A stretch of 45,659 bases of DNA, from the NCBI GenBank assembly GCA_021845725.1, contig JAJZVL010000020.1, forward strand, positions 1 through 45,659, read 5' to 3'. The translations under genes and the position numbers were made by a program. The notes below the pieces were generated by a model. It was not told the origin of the DNA. It searched no databases and worked only from the letters and a program-made list of their open reading frames with translations. Each line of letters begins with the position of its first letter. The stretch's first letter is position 1. Positions 1 through 7,830 of the stretch are shown here, piece by piece. Source of the stretch: Actinomycetes bacterium. GTDB taxonomy: Bacteria; Actinomycetota; Acidimicrobiia; Acidimicrobiales; RAAP-2.

Positions 1-528
1 GATGGTCCAGGAGCCCTTCGAAAGGGACGTCTTGGTGTCCATGTTGGCCTCGAGAACGTCGTAGGGGAGCCAGCGGTCTGACGCGCCCCTCGGCTCGGTG
101 AGGCAGTGGGCCATGAGGAACTGAGGATCCGCCATGTAGCGGGAGAACCATCGTCCTTGAAGTGACGGCGAGGCGAGCTCTCGGAGCAGCACGGAGATCT
201 TCCAGTGCTGGACCAGCTTGTCGGCAACCCCGACGTCGCCGCGTGCGAGCGCCGCGGCGATGAGCGCGAACGTCCGCGCCTCGCTCTCGCGCTCCAGCGC
301 GACGCCCCCGTACTGCTCGGGAACGCCCAGGCTGCGCAGATCTGCTCGGTCGGCTTCTTCGAGGACGTGCGCGGCGAGCCGCATCTCGGGCTCGAACATC
401 CACTCGCGCTCGCGGTCCGCTGCGATGAACGGACGCAGGACTCGGTCCACGTAGCGACGGCACGTCTGGAGCATCGCCGTCTGCTCTTCGGACAAGGTGC
501 CGTCGTCCAAATCGAACGTGGCGCTCAT
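1..528 (-). CDS. Acyl-CoA dehydrogenase, N-terminal part (runs off left edge)
   Basis: The first 176 codons of a flavoprotein of the acyl-CoA dehydrogenase family, which oxidises acyl-CoA thioesters at the alpha-beta position. It reads without a stop to the left edge, so the C-terminal half is outside the window. The N-terminus (LSEEQTAMLQTCRRYVDRVL, then LRSLGVPEQYGGVALE) matches the all-helical N-terminal domain, in which the 'G[VI]PE.YGG' turn is characteristic. MAHCLTEPRGASD fits the start of the middle beta domain, where the flavin-contacting 'TEP.AGSD' motif normally lies; here it reads TEPRGASD. The ATG at 526-528 is preceded by a strong AGGAGG ribosome-binding site 5-6 nt upstream. 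Substrate chain length cannot be told. It is divergent from the PDZ gene. Confidence 0.8.
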   Translation of the reverse strand, partial: MSATFDLDDGTLSEEQTAMLQTCRRYVDRVLRPFIAADREREWMFEPEMRLAAHVLEEADRADLRSLGVPEQYGGVALERESEARTFALIAAALARGDVGVADKLVQHWKISVLLRELASPSLQGRWFSRYMADPQFLMAHCLTEPRGASDRWLPYDVLEANMDTKTSLSKGSWTI

Positions 529-806
529 CGAGTCCTCCTGTCTGTGCTCTCGTACACGCCGAGACGGTGGTGTCGGGACGATCGGCGATGACGGCACGGA
601 GCATCCTGCGTCACCTCGTGCGCTGTCGGCTTCGCCAGTCTCGCGCGGCACGCACTCCGGATCTCGGATCGGCACGAGTGGCGAAGGGGTACTTCTTACG
701 ATTTCTTAGACCGGTGTGTAGGGCCTCCTTACGCGGCTGAGCTCTACTCGTCTCATCGGAGTCTGGTCCCAGGTCGGGCGGACGGTGAGTCGAGACGGGA
801 GGTGCG
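529..806. promoter_or_regulatory. Divergent intergenic region between the acyl-CoA dehydrogenase and PDZ genes
   Basis: This 278-bp divergent spacer holds no convincing gene. A relatively AT-rich patch around 685-735 should contain the promoters. It shows several TA-containing hexamers, but no -35/-10 pair is clear enough to name. A GGGAGG ribosome-binding site at 797-802 serves the rightward gene, and AGGAGG near 533-540 (read on minus) serves the leftward one. Unlike many other starts in this window, both genes use a normal leader with a Shine-Dalgarno. Confidence 0.4.
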
Positions 807-1661
807 ATGTCCGAGCATGCCGAGGCGAAAGACGGCACCCTCGCCGGTGACGCCCCAGGCGACGGCACCCCCGCTGGTGACGCCTCAGGCGAGACGACGC
901 GTGCCGATGCCGGCGAGGCGGGCGAAGTGCCGGTTCCGACCGTTGTTCCCCCCGCCGCCCCTGAACCCGCCGCCCCTGAACCCGCCGCCCCTGAACCAGG
1001 TGCTTCCCAACCAGGCGCCCCGCCCTGGGCCACCCCGCCGAACGTCCCTCCCTGGGCCGCCCCGCCCTGGGGCGGGCCACCGCAATGGTACGGCTGGGGG
1101 GGACCCGGTTGGACCGGCGGCGCACCGCCCCCTGGGTTCTTCGGCCCGCCTGGGGCGCCACCTGCACCACGTTCGCCGCGCCGGCCGCTTCCCTGGGTCA
1201 TCGTCGGAAGCCTGATCGCGGCGATCGCGATGGTCGCGCTCGGTCTCGGGATCGGCTACAGCGTGTGGGGCACGGGCGCACCGGCCACATCCCGGAACGG
1301 TGCCGCGGCCCCAGCATCTCCGATCGAGCCACCGCTCGGACGGGGCGCCTTCCTCGGCGTGGTGGTCGTGTCTCCCGGGGGACTCGGAGGGACATCGGCC
1401 CCGTCCACAGCGCTGACGCCGGGCGCCCATGTGGTCGCCGTCGTGCCGTCGTCGCCCGCGGCCAAAGCCGGGATCGTGAAAGGAGACGTCATCACCGAAT
1501 TCGCCACACGTCCCGTGCGGTCAGCTGTCGCCCTTCGCACAGATGTCCTTCGTCTGGCACCGGGTCAGCGGGTCGAGGTGGGATGGACGACCCCAAGCGG
1601 GGCGCACGAGTCGGCGACCGTGACGTTGGCGAAGCGCCCGACGGCAGGCTCGTTCGGCTGA
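807..1661 (+). CDS. Proline-rich membrane-anchored PDZ-domain protein without a protease domain
   Basis: A 284-residue protein. Residues 1-125 are acidic, then proline/glycine/tryptophan rich and probably cytoplasmic. A single membrane helix (LPWVIVGSLIAAIAMVALG) lies at about 128-150. A PDZ domain occupies about 205-277, with the typical 'SPAAKAGIVKGDVITEF' carboxylate-binding and GD loop region. The arrangement resembles HtrA/DegP proteases (TM then PDZ), but there is no trypsin-like domain and no His-Asp-Ser triad, so it is not itself a protease. A role as a surface adaptor for a partner such as a membrane protease is inference. The proline tract carries three perfect 15-bp repeats. The ATG at 807 has a GGGAGG ribosome-binding site. 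Confidence 0.75.
   Translation: MSEHAEAKDGTLAGDAPGDGTPAGDASGETTRADAGEAGEVPVPTVVPPAAPEPAAPEPAAPEPGASQPGAPPWATPPNVPPWAAPPWGGPPQWYGWGGPGWTGGAPPPGFFGPPGAPPAPRSPRRPLPWVIVGSLIAAIAMVALGLGIGYSVWGTGAPATSRNGAAAPASPIEPPLGRGAFLGVVVVSPGGLGGTSAPSTALTPGAHVVAVVPSSPAAKAGIVKGDVITEFATRPVRSAVALRTDVLRLAPGQRVEVGWTTPSGAHESATVTLAKRPTAGSFG
951..995 (+). repeat. Three perfect 15-bp tandem repeats (in frame)
   Basis: The unit cccgccgcccctgaa occurs three times without mismatch and encodes (PAAPE)x3 in the proline-rich cytoplasmic tail of the PDZ protein. The repeat is in frame, so copy-number change would lengthen or shorten the linker without a frameshift. Confidence 0.9.
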
Positions 1662-1689
1662 GGCCCCGTTCGGACGAGCGCCTGACGCA

Positions 1690-2298
1690 CTAGACCTCGG
1701 GCGGGTTCTCCGGTGGTCCGAGCCTGCGGCTCAGGTTGACCGCATGATCTCCGAGCCGCTCGTAGAAACGGGCGAGCAGGGTGACCTGAGCGGCGATGGG
1801 CGGTTGCATCGAGCCCCTGGCGACCTCGGCGGTCAGTCGGTCATGGAGGATGTCGAGCTCCTCATCTGTCTCGTCGAGGTCGACGGTGCCGGACTGCCCG
1901 CTCGCGAACACGTCCGAGGCCGCGCGCCACATGTCGATGGCGACCTCGGACATGCGTTGCACGATCCCGCGGCTTGCCGGGGTCATCTCGCCGCCGAGCC
2001 CGTACATCGCACGCTGTGCGATGTGCTCGGCCAGGTCTGCGCTCCTCTCGAGCTCCGAGAGCACGAAGAGCAGCCGGATCAGGTGACGCGCCTCTCGCGA
2101 GGCGCCGATGATGGCATCGAGCTCCTGCCAGAGCGTCTCCTCGGCGGAACCCACCTGTCTGTCGATCTCTTCGTCGTCGTCCACGACGGACCTGCCGAGG
2201 CCAGCGTCGGCAGACAGGAGCGCCCACGTCGCCCGCGCGAGCGCTTCGGTGACTCGAGCGAAGAGGCGCAGCACCCTCTGTTCGGCGTCCGAGGTCAT
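1690..2298 (-). CDS. phoU: PhoU-family phosphate signalling regulator
   Basis: A 202-residue all-helical protein of the PhoU family, which couples the PstSCAB phosphate transporter to the PhoR/PhoB-type sensor kinase and represses the regulon when phosphate is plentiful. It shows the two PhoU half-repeats with their acidic metal-binding helices: ELERSADLAEHIAQRA (about 81-96; canonical 'D.ERIGD.A..I') and FYERLGDHAVNLSRR (about 176-190; canonical 'ERIGDH..NIAE'). The length is close to the family's usual ~220. No pst or phoR gene is next to it here. It lies downstream of the YfhO-like gene on the same strand and seems to have its own promoter: a TAAGGT -10 at 2308-2313 lies 9 nt before the ATG, and there is no Shine-Dalgarno. 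Confidence 0.85.
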   Translation of the reverse strand: MTSDAEQRVLRLFARVTEALARATWALLSADAGLGRSVVDDDEEIDRQVGSAEETLWQELDAIIGASREARHLIRLLFVLSELERSADLAEHIAQRAMYGLGGEMTPASRGIVQRMSEVAIDMWRAASDVFASGQSGTVDLDETDEELDILHDRLTAEVARGSMQPPIAAQVTLLARFYERLGDHAVNLSRRLGPPENPPEV

Positions 2299-2307
2299 GT
2301 GCAGCCG

Positions 2308-2313
2308 ACCTTA
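2308..2313 (-). promoter_or_regulatory. -10 element of phoU (near-leaderless)
   Basis: Reading on minus, TAAGGT is followed by 9 nt and then the phoU ATG. TTCAGC at 2331-2336 is a possible -35, with a 17-nt spacer. The promoter overlaps the 3' end of the YfhO-like gene. Confidence 0.5.
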
Positions 2314-2327
2314 GCCAGACCGGCCCG

Positions 2328-5240
2328 TCAGCTGAACGAATGGGCAGGTGGCGCAGGCTGCACACGCCTGGGGTCGCTCAGCCGCACGCGGTCCCAGGCC
2401 GCGGCGACGACGATCGCCGCCGCGATGAGGGCGAGTGAGGCGATGCAGAGCAGCTCCCCGGCGAAGAGGCTCGGGGCTGCGTATCGCCACGTGATGACAC
2501 CGCGTCCTGCTGGGACGCTGACGACCTGAACGACGCCGAGACTGCGGACGGCCAGCGGTCGCGGCGGACCCGACGATGCGGCCCACGATGCGGTCCACCC
2601 CGGCACGGAGGCGACCGCGCGCACGACGTCGACGCCGTGGGGCGAAGAGACGAGCGCGGCGCTCGGCTCGAGCGGTGGGCCGGACAGCCGCCGCACCGTG
2701 GCGCCGCGCAACGACCCTCCCGCCAGCGCGCGCAGCGACAGCGGCGTGCGTGCCCGTTGGTCGACGAACACGGAGAACGCGCCGTCCTGACCGCTGTAGC
2801 GCCAATGCGGCGAGGCCAGCCCGTCCTGCAGCACACCGTCGAGCGCATAGGAGCGCCCGTTGACGGCAGTGACGTCGGGTGCGCCCGCCTCGGCGGCCAC
2901 CCGCGACCCGACCACGACCCCCACCGCCGCCCTCGGCGAGGACCAGGAGGCTTCCCACGTCGCGACGACCCGCGACGCGCCGCGCTCGTCGTGGGTCTGT
3001 CGCACGTGTCCCCAGTCCACGTGGCCTCCATCGGACAGGAGCCCGATGCGGATCCCGTCTGCGGCATCGCGCCCGGCGGTCGGGGTCGTCGTGATCCTGA
3101 GGCGTGCTGAGCGGACCAAGAGCGGCGCACCAAGGAACCAGGTGGTCGGCGCGTCTCGCTGCACCCGTCGATCACCGGCAAGCTTCCCGTCTGGTCCGGT
3201 GCCGAGGCCCCTCTGGCTTCGAGCGCGCGTCTGCCGGTACTGCGTCTGCCGGTACTGGGTGCGCAGGTACTGGGAGGGAGCGAGCACCGCCTGCGTCGAG
3301 AGCGAGTCGAGCACGCCGTCGGCGGCGGCGCGTGGCGAGAAGACGTCCTGGCCCTGTCCCGAAAGGCCGTGGACCCCGGTGGCTGCGGCGTACGGGCCGT
3401 CGACGATCGAACCGTAGCCCTGGACCGACCACGTGCCGTCGAGCACGCTGGCGTCGGGCACGCCCATGGCAACCAGCTCGGAGGGGTAGAGCAAGCCCGG
3501 GTCGTAGACGGCGAAGCGACCCCACAGGTGCAGAGCGGCGATCGATCGGACCAGGGAGGGGCTCCGCGCCGTGGAGGGTCTTGCACTTCCGGCCGGTGGT
3601 GCCCCTCGGGCCGCCGACACTGCTGACGGCGAGGGCTGAACGTCTCGTGACGGCGCGCCGAGCTCGACGACGGTGGTCGCGCTGAACACGACGAGGTCCA
3701 CCACCATGAGCACGGCTGAAAGGGTGCCGCGGGTCCTCGAGTCGAGCCGGGGTCCGGCCACGACGAGCGCGAGCGCTCCGATTGCGAGTGCGAGCGCAGG
3801 CGTGAGCCATGACCGGAGCCCCGAGACGTGCGTCGCGACGTGGCTGGGCACGCCCATCCATTCGAGGAGGGGCGCCTGAGCCACGAACGCGGTGACGACC
3901 AGACCTGCGACACCGAGCAGCGGGAGAGCGCCGAGCGCGACTCCCGCGCCGAGCGTGCTTCCCTGCTGCCCCTGGTCTCCCGCAGCAGGTCGGGGGGATG
4001 TCCGAGGGAGCCTCCATGGACGGCGGGGCGCGCGCACCCACCCGTCGAGCCAGTAGGCGAGGAGGATCGCGAGCGCGAGGTCCGTGACGAGGATGCCGCG
4101 GCTCTGAAGGCGCTGGCCGCCGAACAGCGGGATGTGGATGAGCACGTGCCAGAGCGGCGTGTGGTCGCCGAGCGCGAGCAGGATGCCTGCTGCAGCGACG
4201 ACCTCCCAGACCAGCCAGTCGGGGACGGGACGGTGACGGCGCCAGCTCGCGAACAGGGCGACCGCAGCGACGAGCGGGAGCAGACCGACGTACCCGGTGA
4301 CCTCGGTCAGGTTGTAGTTGGCGAAGAAGACAGGCTGGCCGAAGGACCCAGAGCCGCCGAGCAGGTCCGGTACGCCGAGCAGGGCCAGCCACCGGACCGG
4401 CAGCGAGCCGGCGCCGAAAAGGAAGGCGCTCACCTCGGCGCGCTGTGACGTCGCGACCGCCGCAAGGCCGGGCAGCAGCTGGATGGAACCGAGGCCGAGG
4501 CCGAGAAGGGCTCCGGTGCCCACGCCCACAGCGGCCGCAGCAGCGGCCCTCCGCAGCCGCACGAGGCGCCACGCGCCGTAGAGCACGAGCACCACTGCGA
4601 CGTCGGTGACCGCGCGCGGCTCTCCCGAGAGGAGCACGAGTCCGAACGCGACACCCAGCACGACAGTCCAGCGCAGCCTCGACGGCCACGTGACGGGACC
4701 CGCAGCCGTGAGGCGGAGCAGGGCGAGCAGCGCGAGCGGCGCCCAGCTCATGCCGATGACGAGGCCGATGTGGGGGGCCTGCGCGACCATGGCGCCGCCG
4801 AAGGCGAACGTCGTCGCCCCCGCCCAGCTTCCGAGGATCCCGAGCCGGGAGGCCCGAAGGAAGCCGTAGCTGCCGAGCGCCGCGGCCGCAGCAGCGGCGA
4901 CCAGGTTCACCGTCCAGGCGGCGATCCCCGGCAGCAGCGCGAAGAGCCACGTGAGGGGATAGGCCGCGCCGGCGTTCCACCCCGCCAGCAGCGGCGCACC
5001 CCCCCAGAGGTACGGGTCGAAGATCGGCAGGTGACCCGAGCGGAGATCTCGGCCGACCAGCTCCCTCAGCGGAAGGTTCTGGGTGAGGTCGTCGCCGGGG
5101 ACCACCGGGTGACCGACGACGGCTGGGAGGGCGTAGACGATGAGCGGCAGCACCACGAGGCTCGTGAGCGCCGCCATCTCCGCGCGGGGTCGGTGGATCC
5201 GCCGGGTGCCGCCAAGACCGGTGGGGCGCTCGAGCGTCAC
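2328..5240 (-). CDS. YfhO-like polytopic membrane protein
   Basis: A 970-residue integral membrane protein. Roughly the first 560 residues carry about a dozen hydrophobic helices, and a soluble beta-rich region follows, with a last helix near the C-terminus (about 930-955). The early loop 'GDDLTQNLPLRELVGRDL', followed by a 'FDPYLWGGAPLLAGWNAGA' segment, is typical of YfhO and related GT-C-fold proteins; in these the acidic loop (here GDDLTQ) sits at the catalytic face. YfhO proteins are linked to glycosylation of cell-wall polymers or lipids, and the substrate here is unknown. The open frame continues upstream to 6056, but that part is antisense-like and overlaps treY. I chose GTG at 5240 because it overlaps the treY stop in a GTGA junction and puts the first helix near residue 22. 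It is likely cotranscribed with treZ-treY. Confidence 0.75.
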   Translation of the reverse strand: MTLERPTGLGGTRRIHRPRAEMAALTSLVVLPLIVYALPAVVGHPVVPGDDLTQNLPLRELVGRDLRSGHLPIFDPYLWGGAPLLAGWNAGAAYPLTWLFALLPGIAAWTVNLVAAAAAAALGSYGFLRASRLGILGSWAGATTFAFGGAMVAQAPHIGLVIGMSWAPLALLALLRLTAAGPVTWPSRLRWTVVLGVAFGLVLLSGEPRAVTDVAVVLVLYGAWRLVRLRRAAAAAAVGVGTGALLGLGLGSIQLLPGLAAVATSQRAEVSAFLFGAGSLPVRWLALLGVPDLLGGSGSFGQPVFFANYNLTEVTGYVGLLPLVAAVALFASWRRHRPVPDWLVWEVVAAAGILLALGDHTPLWHVLIHIPLFGGQRLQSRGILVTDLALAILLAYWLDGWVRAPRRPWRLPRTSPRPAAGDQGQQGSTLGAGVALGALPLLGVAGLVVTAFVAQAPLLEWMGVPSHVATHVSGLRSWLTPALALAIGALALVVAGPRLDSRTRGTLSAVLMVVDLVVFSATTVVELGAPSRDVQPSPSAVSAARGAPPAGSARPSTARSPSLVRSIAALHLWGRFAVYDPGLLYPSELVAMGVPDASVLDGTWSVQGYGSIVDGPYAAATGVHGLSGQGQDVFSPRAAADGVLDSLSTQAVLAPSQYLRTQYRQTQYRQTRARSQRGLGTGPDGKLAGDRRVQRDAPTTWFLGAPLLVRSARLRITTTPTAGRDAADGIRIGLLSDGGHVDWGHVRQTHDERGASRVVATWEASWSSPRAAVGVVVGSRVAAEAGAPDVTAVNGRSYALDGVLQDGLASPHWRYSGQDGAFSVFVDQRARTPLSLRALAGGSLRGATVRRLSGPPLEPSAALVSSPHGVDVVRAVASVPGWTASWAASSGPPRPLAVRSLGVVQVVSVPAGRGVITWRYAAPSLFAGELLCIASLALIAAAIVVAAAWDRVRLSDPRRVQPAPPAHSFS

Positions 5241-7813
5241 CGGGAGTGACCGGGTCCTGCCACGAGCAGCGCGACCGGCAGGATGGCGAGGACCTCCGCG
5301 ACGTCGACCGCGTCGACGTCCACGGCGACGCGACGTCCGCCGATGGCGTCCGAGAGGAACCGGGGCACTCCCTCGGGCAGCCGGATCACGGTTCCCTCGT
5401 AGGAGGCACCTGCCGGCAGGTCGTCGCCGACCGCATCGAGCCGAGCTCCGAGCCGGGTGACCACCGCCACCGCCCAGCTCGCGGCGCCGGCGGCGGAGAC
5501 CGCCCGGCGCGCGAAGGCGAGCACGGAACCGGCGGCCGGCCCCGAGGCGGCGAGCCGGAGATAGTCCGCGTCGGGCGAGAGCGCGGCGGAGCCGGGACCG
5601 CGGCGTGCCCGGAGGCACGAGGCGGTGACATGGAGCTTGATGCGCCCGTCTCGCCAGGAGCGCCGAAGCTCGGCCGGGTCCGCGCCGTCGCGGTCGAGAA
5701 GCTCGAGCGCGCGAGCCATTCGCTCGAAGTGCACGGGCCGCCGGTTGTCGGGGTCGACGAGGGAGAGGTTCCACGCCTCGTCCCCCTGGTAGCAGTCCGG
5801 CACGCCAGGGAGCGCGTGTCGTAGCACGATCGATGAGAGGGAATCGAGGGCGCCGAGCCGGACGGCCTCGACGAGGACCGGACCGAACGACTGGCGCAAG
5901 AGCGCGGCCCGATCTGCCAGAAGCGTCTCGGCGAGCATTCGCAACCGCGCTTCGTAGCCCTTGTCGGGCGCGACCCACGACGACCGCCGCTTGGCCTCCC
6001 GAGCTCCCTTGACCAGTGCGTCGCCCAACCGGGCCGAGACGTCGTCCGCTGTCCAACCCGCGTCACCGGTCGTCTCTGCCCCCGCCAGCTGTTCGTCGAG
6101 TGGCGGGACCACCCCTAGCGCGAGCTGTGCCGCCACCCTGGTCTCGAAGGCCAGCTCTTCGCCTCCCTCGCCGAGGCCGATCGCAGTTCGCAGTGCCGCC
6201 AGCCCTTCTTCGAACGGGACCGCCATCTCGCAGAGCGCGTACAGCCGGGCGCGCACGTCCTGCGCGTGCTTGGTGTCGTGGGTCGTTCCCGGCACGAGGC
6301 CGCGGACATGGCGGCCCACGCGCTCGGTCGCTCGGTCGTGCCAGCGCTCGAGGGCGTCATTGCGGCTGCGTCCCGGGTCGCCACCGACCTCGCAGAAGGC
6401 GAGCGGGCCGGCGAGCCGGTACCACGCGGTGTCCTCGACTCCCTTGGCCATGATGGCGCCCGTCAGCTGCTGGACGTGCAACGCGACGTCGCGGTGCGCC
6501 GGTTCGAGCACCGCGTCGACGACCGCGTCGAGACCCGCGTCGGAGCCCTCGCCGTCCGCGGACCCCACATCCCGAGAGCGCAGCGAGCGCCACACCGCCG
6601 TCTCGTCGAGCTCGTTCCACAGCGCCTCGGCGGCCCGTCGGTCACGGCCAGGCACCTGCTCGCCGGCGTCGAGGTACGTGCGGTAGCGGGGGAGGCTCGT
6701 CAGCAGGTCGCGCAGCCTCGTCGCGTCGACGCCGAGGCGTGATGCCGCGCGCTCGATCTCCTCGGGGAAGCTCTCCTGCGCGACGAGCCGGCGCATCTGC
6801 ACCGTGAGCGGCTCGACGGGCGGGTCGCCTTCCCTCCGGCCTGCGCGAACGAGGCGCTCGAGACCGTGCGGGTCCACGAGGACGCCGCCCAGGTCGTCGA
6901 TCGTCTCGTAGCCGGTGGTGCCCGCGACCGGCCAGTCGGATCGCAGCCGCTCGTCACCGGTGAGGATCTTCTCCACGACGATCGGCACGGCCGTCTCGGC
7001 GGCGAGGCGCTCGAGGTACTCCGTCGGGCGCAGCAGCCCGTCGACGTGGTCCACGCGCACCGCGGACAACCGCCCGCTTCGTGCGAGCTCGATCACGAGC
7101 TCGTGGGAGAGGGCAAAGACCTCGGGATCCTCGACCCGCACGCCGATGAGCCCGTCGATGTCGAAGAAGCGCCGGTAGTTGCGCTGGTGACGATCATGCC
7201 AGTCGATCAGCCGGTAGTGCTGGGCGTCGAGCACCGCAGCGATGGCATCCGGTGCCCTGCTTCCTTCGTCGCCTGGCGCCCAGCCCCCTTCGGAGCCCGG
7301 AGCCAGCGGGAGGTCGACGTCGCGCAGGACCACGACCGGCGCGCCGTCCCGGCTCCCGAGCCGAACCGTGCCCTCGGCGATCGCGTCGGTGAGGGGACCA
7401 TCGAGAAGCGGGAGGTTGACCTTGCCGGCACCGGCATCCCAATCGACGTCGAAGAGGGCGGCAGCGGCAGAGCCAGGGCCTTGGGCCAGGACCTGGCGCC
7501 ACCAGTGGCCTCCGGGCCACGTCGACAGGTGGTTGGGGACGTGGTCGACGCAGATCCCGAGGCCGTGGTGTCCGCACGCGGCGACCAGCGCGTCGTAGCC
7601 GCGCTCCCCGCCGAGCTCCGCACGAAGGTGCGTCGGATCCGTGCCGTCGTAGCCATGGGGGCTACCGGGGACGGCCTCTGCGATCGGCGAGAGGTAGAGC
7701 GTCTCGACGCCGAGGCGCCCGAGGTACGGGACGATCGCTGCGCAATCGGCGAACCCGAAGTCGGGTCGCAGCTGGACGCGGTACGTCGCGCCGAGCCCCG
7801 GCCGCAGGCTCAC
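5237..7813 (-). CDS. treY: Malto-oligosyltrehalose synthase
   Basis: TreY (EC 5.4.99.15) converts the reducing end of maltodextrins into a terminal trehalose unit by intramolecular transglycosylation in the cytoplasm. The 858-residue protein has GH13-type landmarks specific to TreY: ATYRVQL and an LYLSPIAEAVPGSPHGYD block near the N-terminus, AVRVDHVDGL (nucleophile region), MAKGVEDTAWYR, VPGTTHDTKHAQDVRARL and PGVPDCYQGDE. The frame is open upstream to 8002, but homologues begin a few residues before the ATYRVQ motif, so I chose the GTG at 7813, 7 nt after the treZ stop. An 11-bp tandem duplication sits exactly at this junction. TreZ upstream releases the trehalose, so the two form a complete TreY-TreZ pathway. 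Confidence 0.9.
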   Translation of the reverse strand: MSLRPGLGATYRVQLRPDFGFADCAAIVPYLGRLGVETLYLSPIAEAVPGSPHGYDGTDPTHLRAELGGERGYDALVAACGHHGLGICVDHVPNHLSTWPGGHWWRQVLAQGPGSAAAALFDVDWDAGAGKVNLPLLDGPLTDAIAEGTVRLGSRDGAPVVVLRDVDLPLAPGSEGGWAPGDEGSRAPDAIAAVLDAQHYRLIDWHDRHQRNYRRFFDIDGLIGVRVEDPEVFALSHELVIELARSGRLSAVRVDHVDGLLRPTEYLERLAAETAVPIVVEKILTGDERLRSDWPVAGTTGYETIDDLGGVLVDPHGLERLVRAGRREGDPPVEPLTVQMRRLVAQESFPEEIERAASRLGVDATRLRDLLTSLPRYRTYLDAGEQVPGRDRRAAEALWNELDETAVWRSLRSRDVGSADGEGSDAGLDAVVDAVLEPAHRDVALHVQQLTGAIMAKGVEDTAWYRLAGPLAFCEVGGDPGRSRNDALERWHDRATERVGRHVRGLVPGTTHDTKHAQDVRARLYALCEMAVPFEEGLAALRTAIGLGEGGEELAFETRVAAQLALGVVPPLDEQLAGAETTGDAGWTADDVSARLGDALVKGAREAKRRSSWVAPDKGYEARLRMLAETLLADRAALLRQSFGPVLVEAVRLGALDSLSSIVLRHALPGVPDCYQGDEAWNLSLVDPDNRRPVHFERMARALELLDRDGADPAELRRSWRDGRIKLHVTASCLRARRGPGSAALSPDADYLRLAASGPAAGSVLAFARRAVSAAGAASWAVAVVTRLGARLDAVGDDLPAGASYEGTVIRLPEGVPRFLSDAIGGRRVAVDVDAVDVAEVLAILPVALLVAGPGHSR

Positions 7814-7830
7814 CGTGAGCTCACCGTGAG
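7809..7830 (-). repeat. Two perfect 11-bp tandem copies at the treZ/treY junction
   Basis: The unit ctcaccgtgag (plus strand) occurs twice back to back. The copy at 7820-7830 contains the treZ stop codon and the copy at 7809-7819 contains the treY GTG start. Each copy holds the sequence CGGTGAG on the coding strand, which could serve as both stop and start in a GTGA overlap. Confidence 0.9.

Noticed and set aside
5241-6056. N-terminal extension of the YfhO-like frame (making 1242 residues)
   Set aside because: It lies antisense-frame inside treY, is Arg/Pro-rich with no family features, and the GTG at 5240 gives a GTGA junction with treY.
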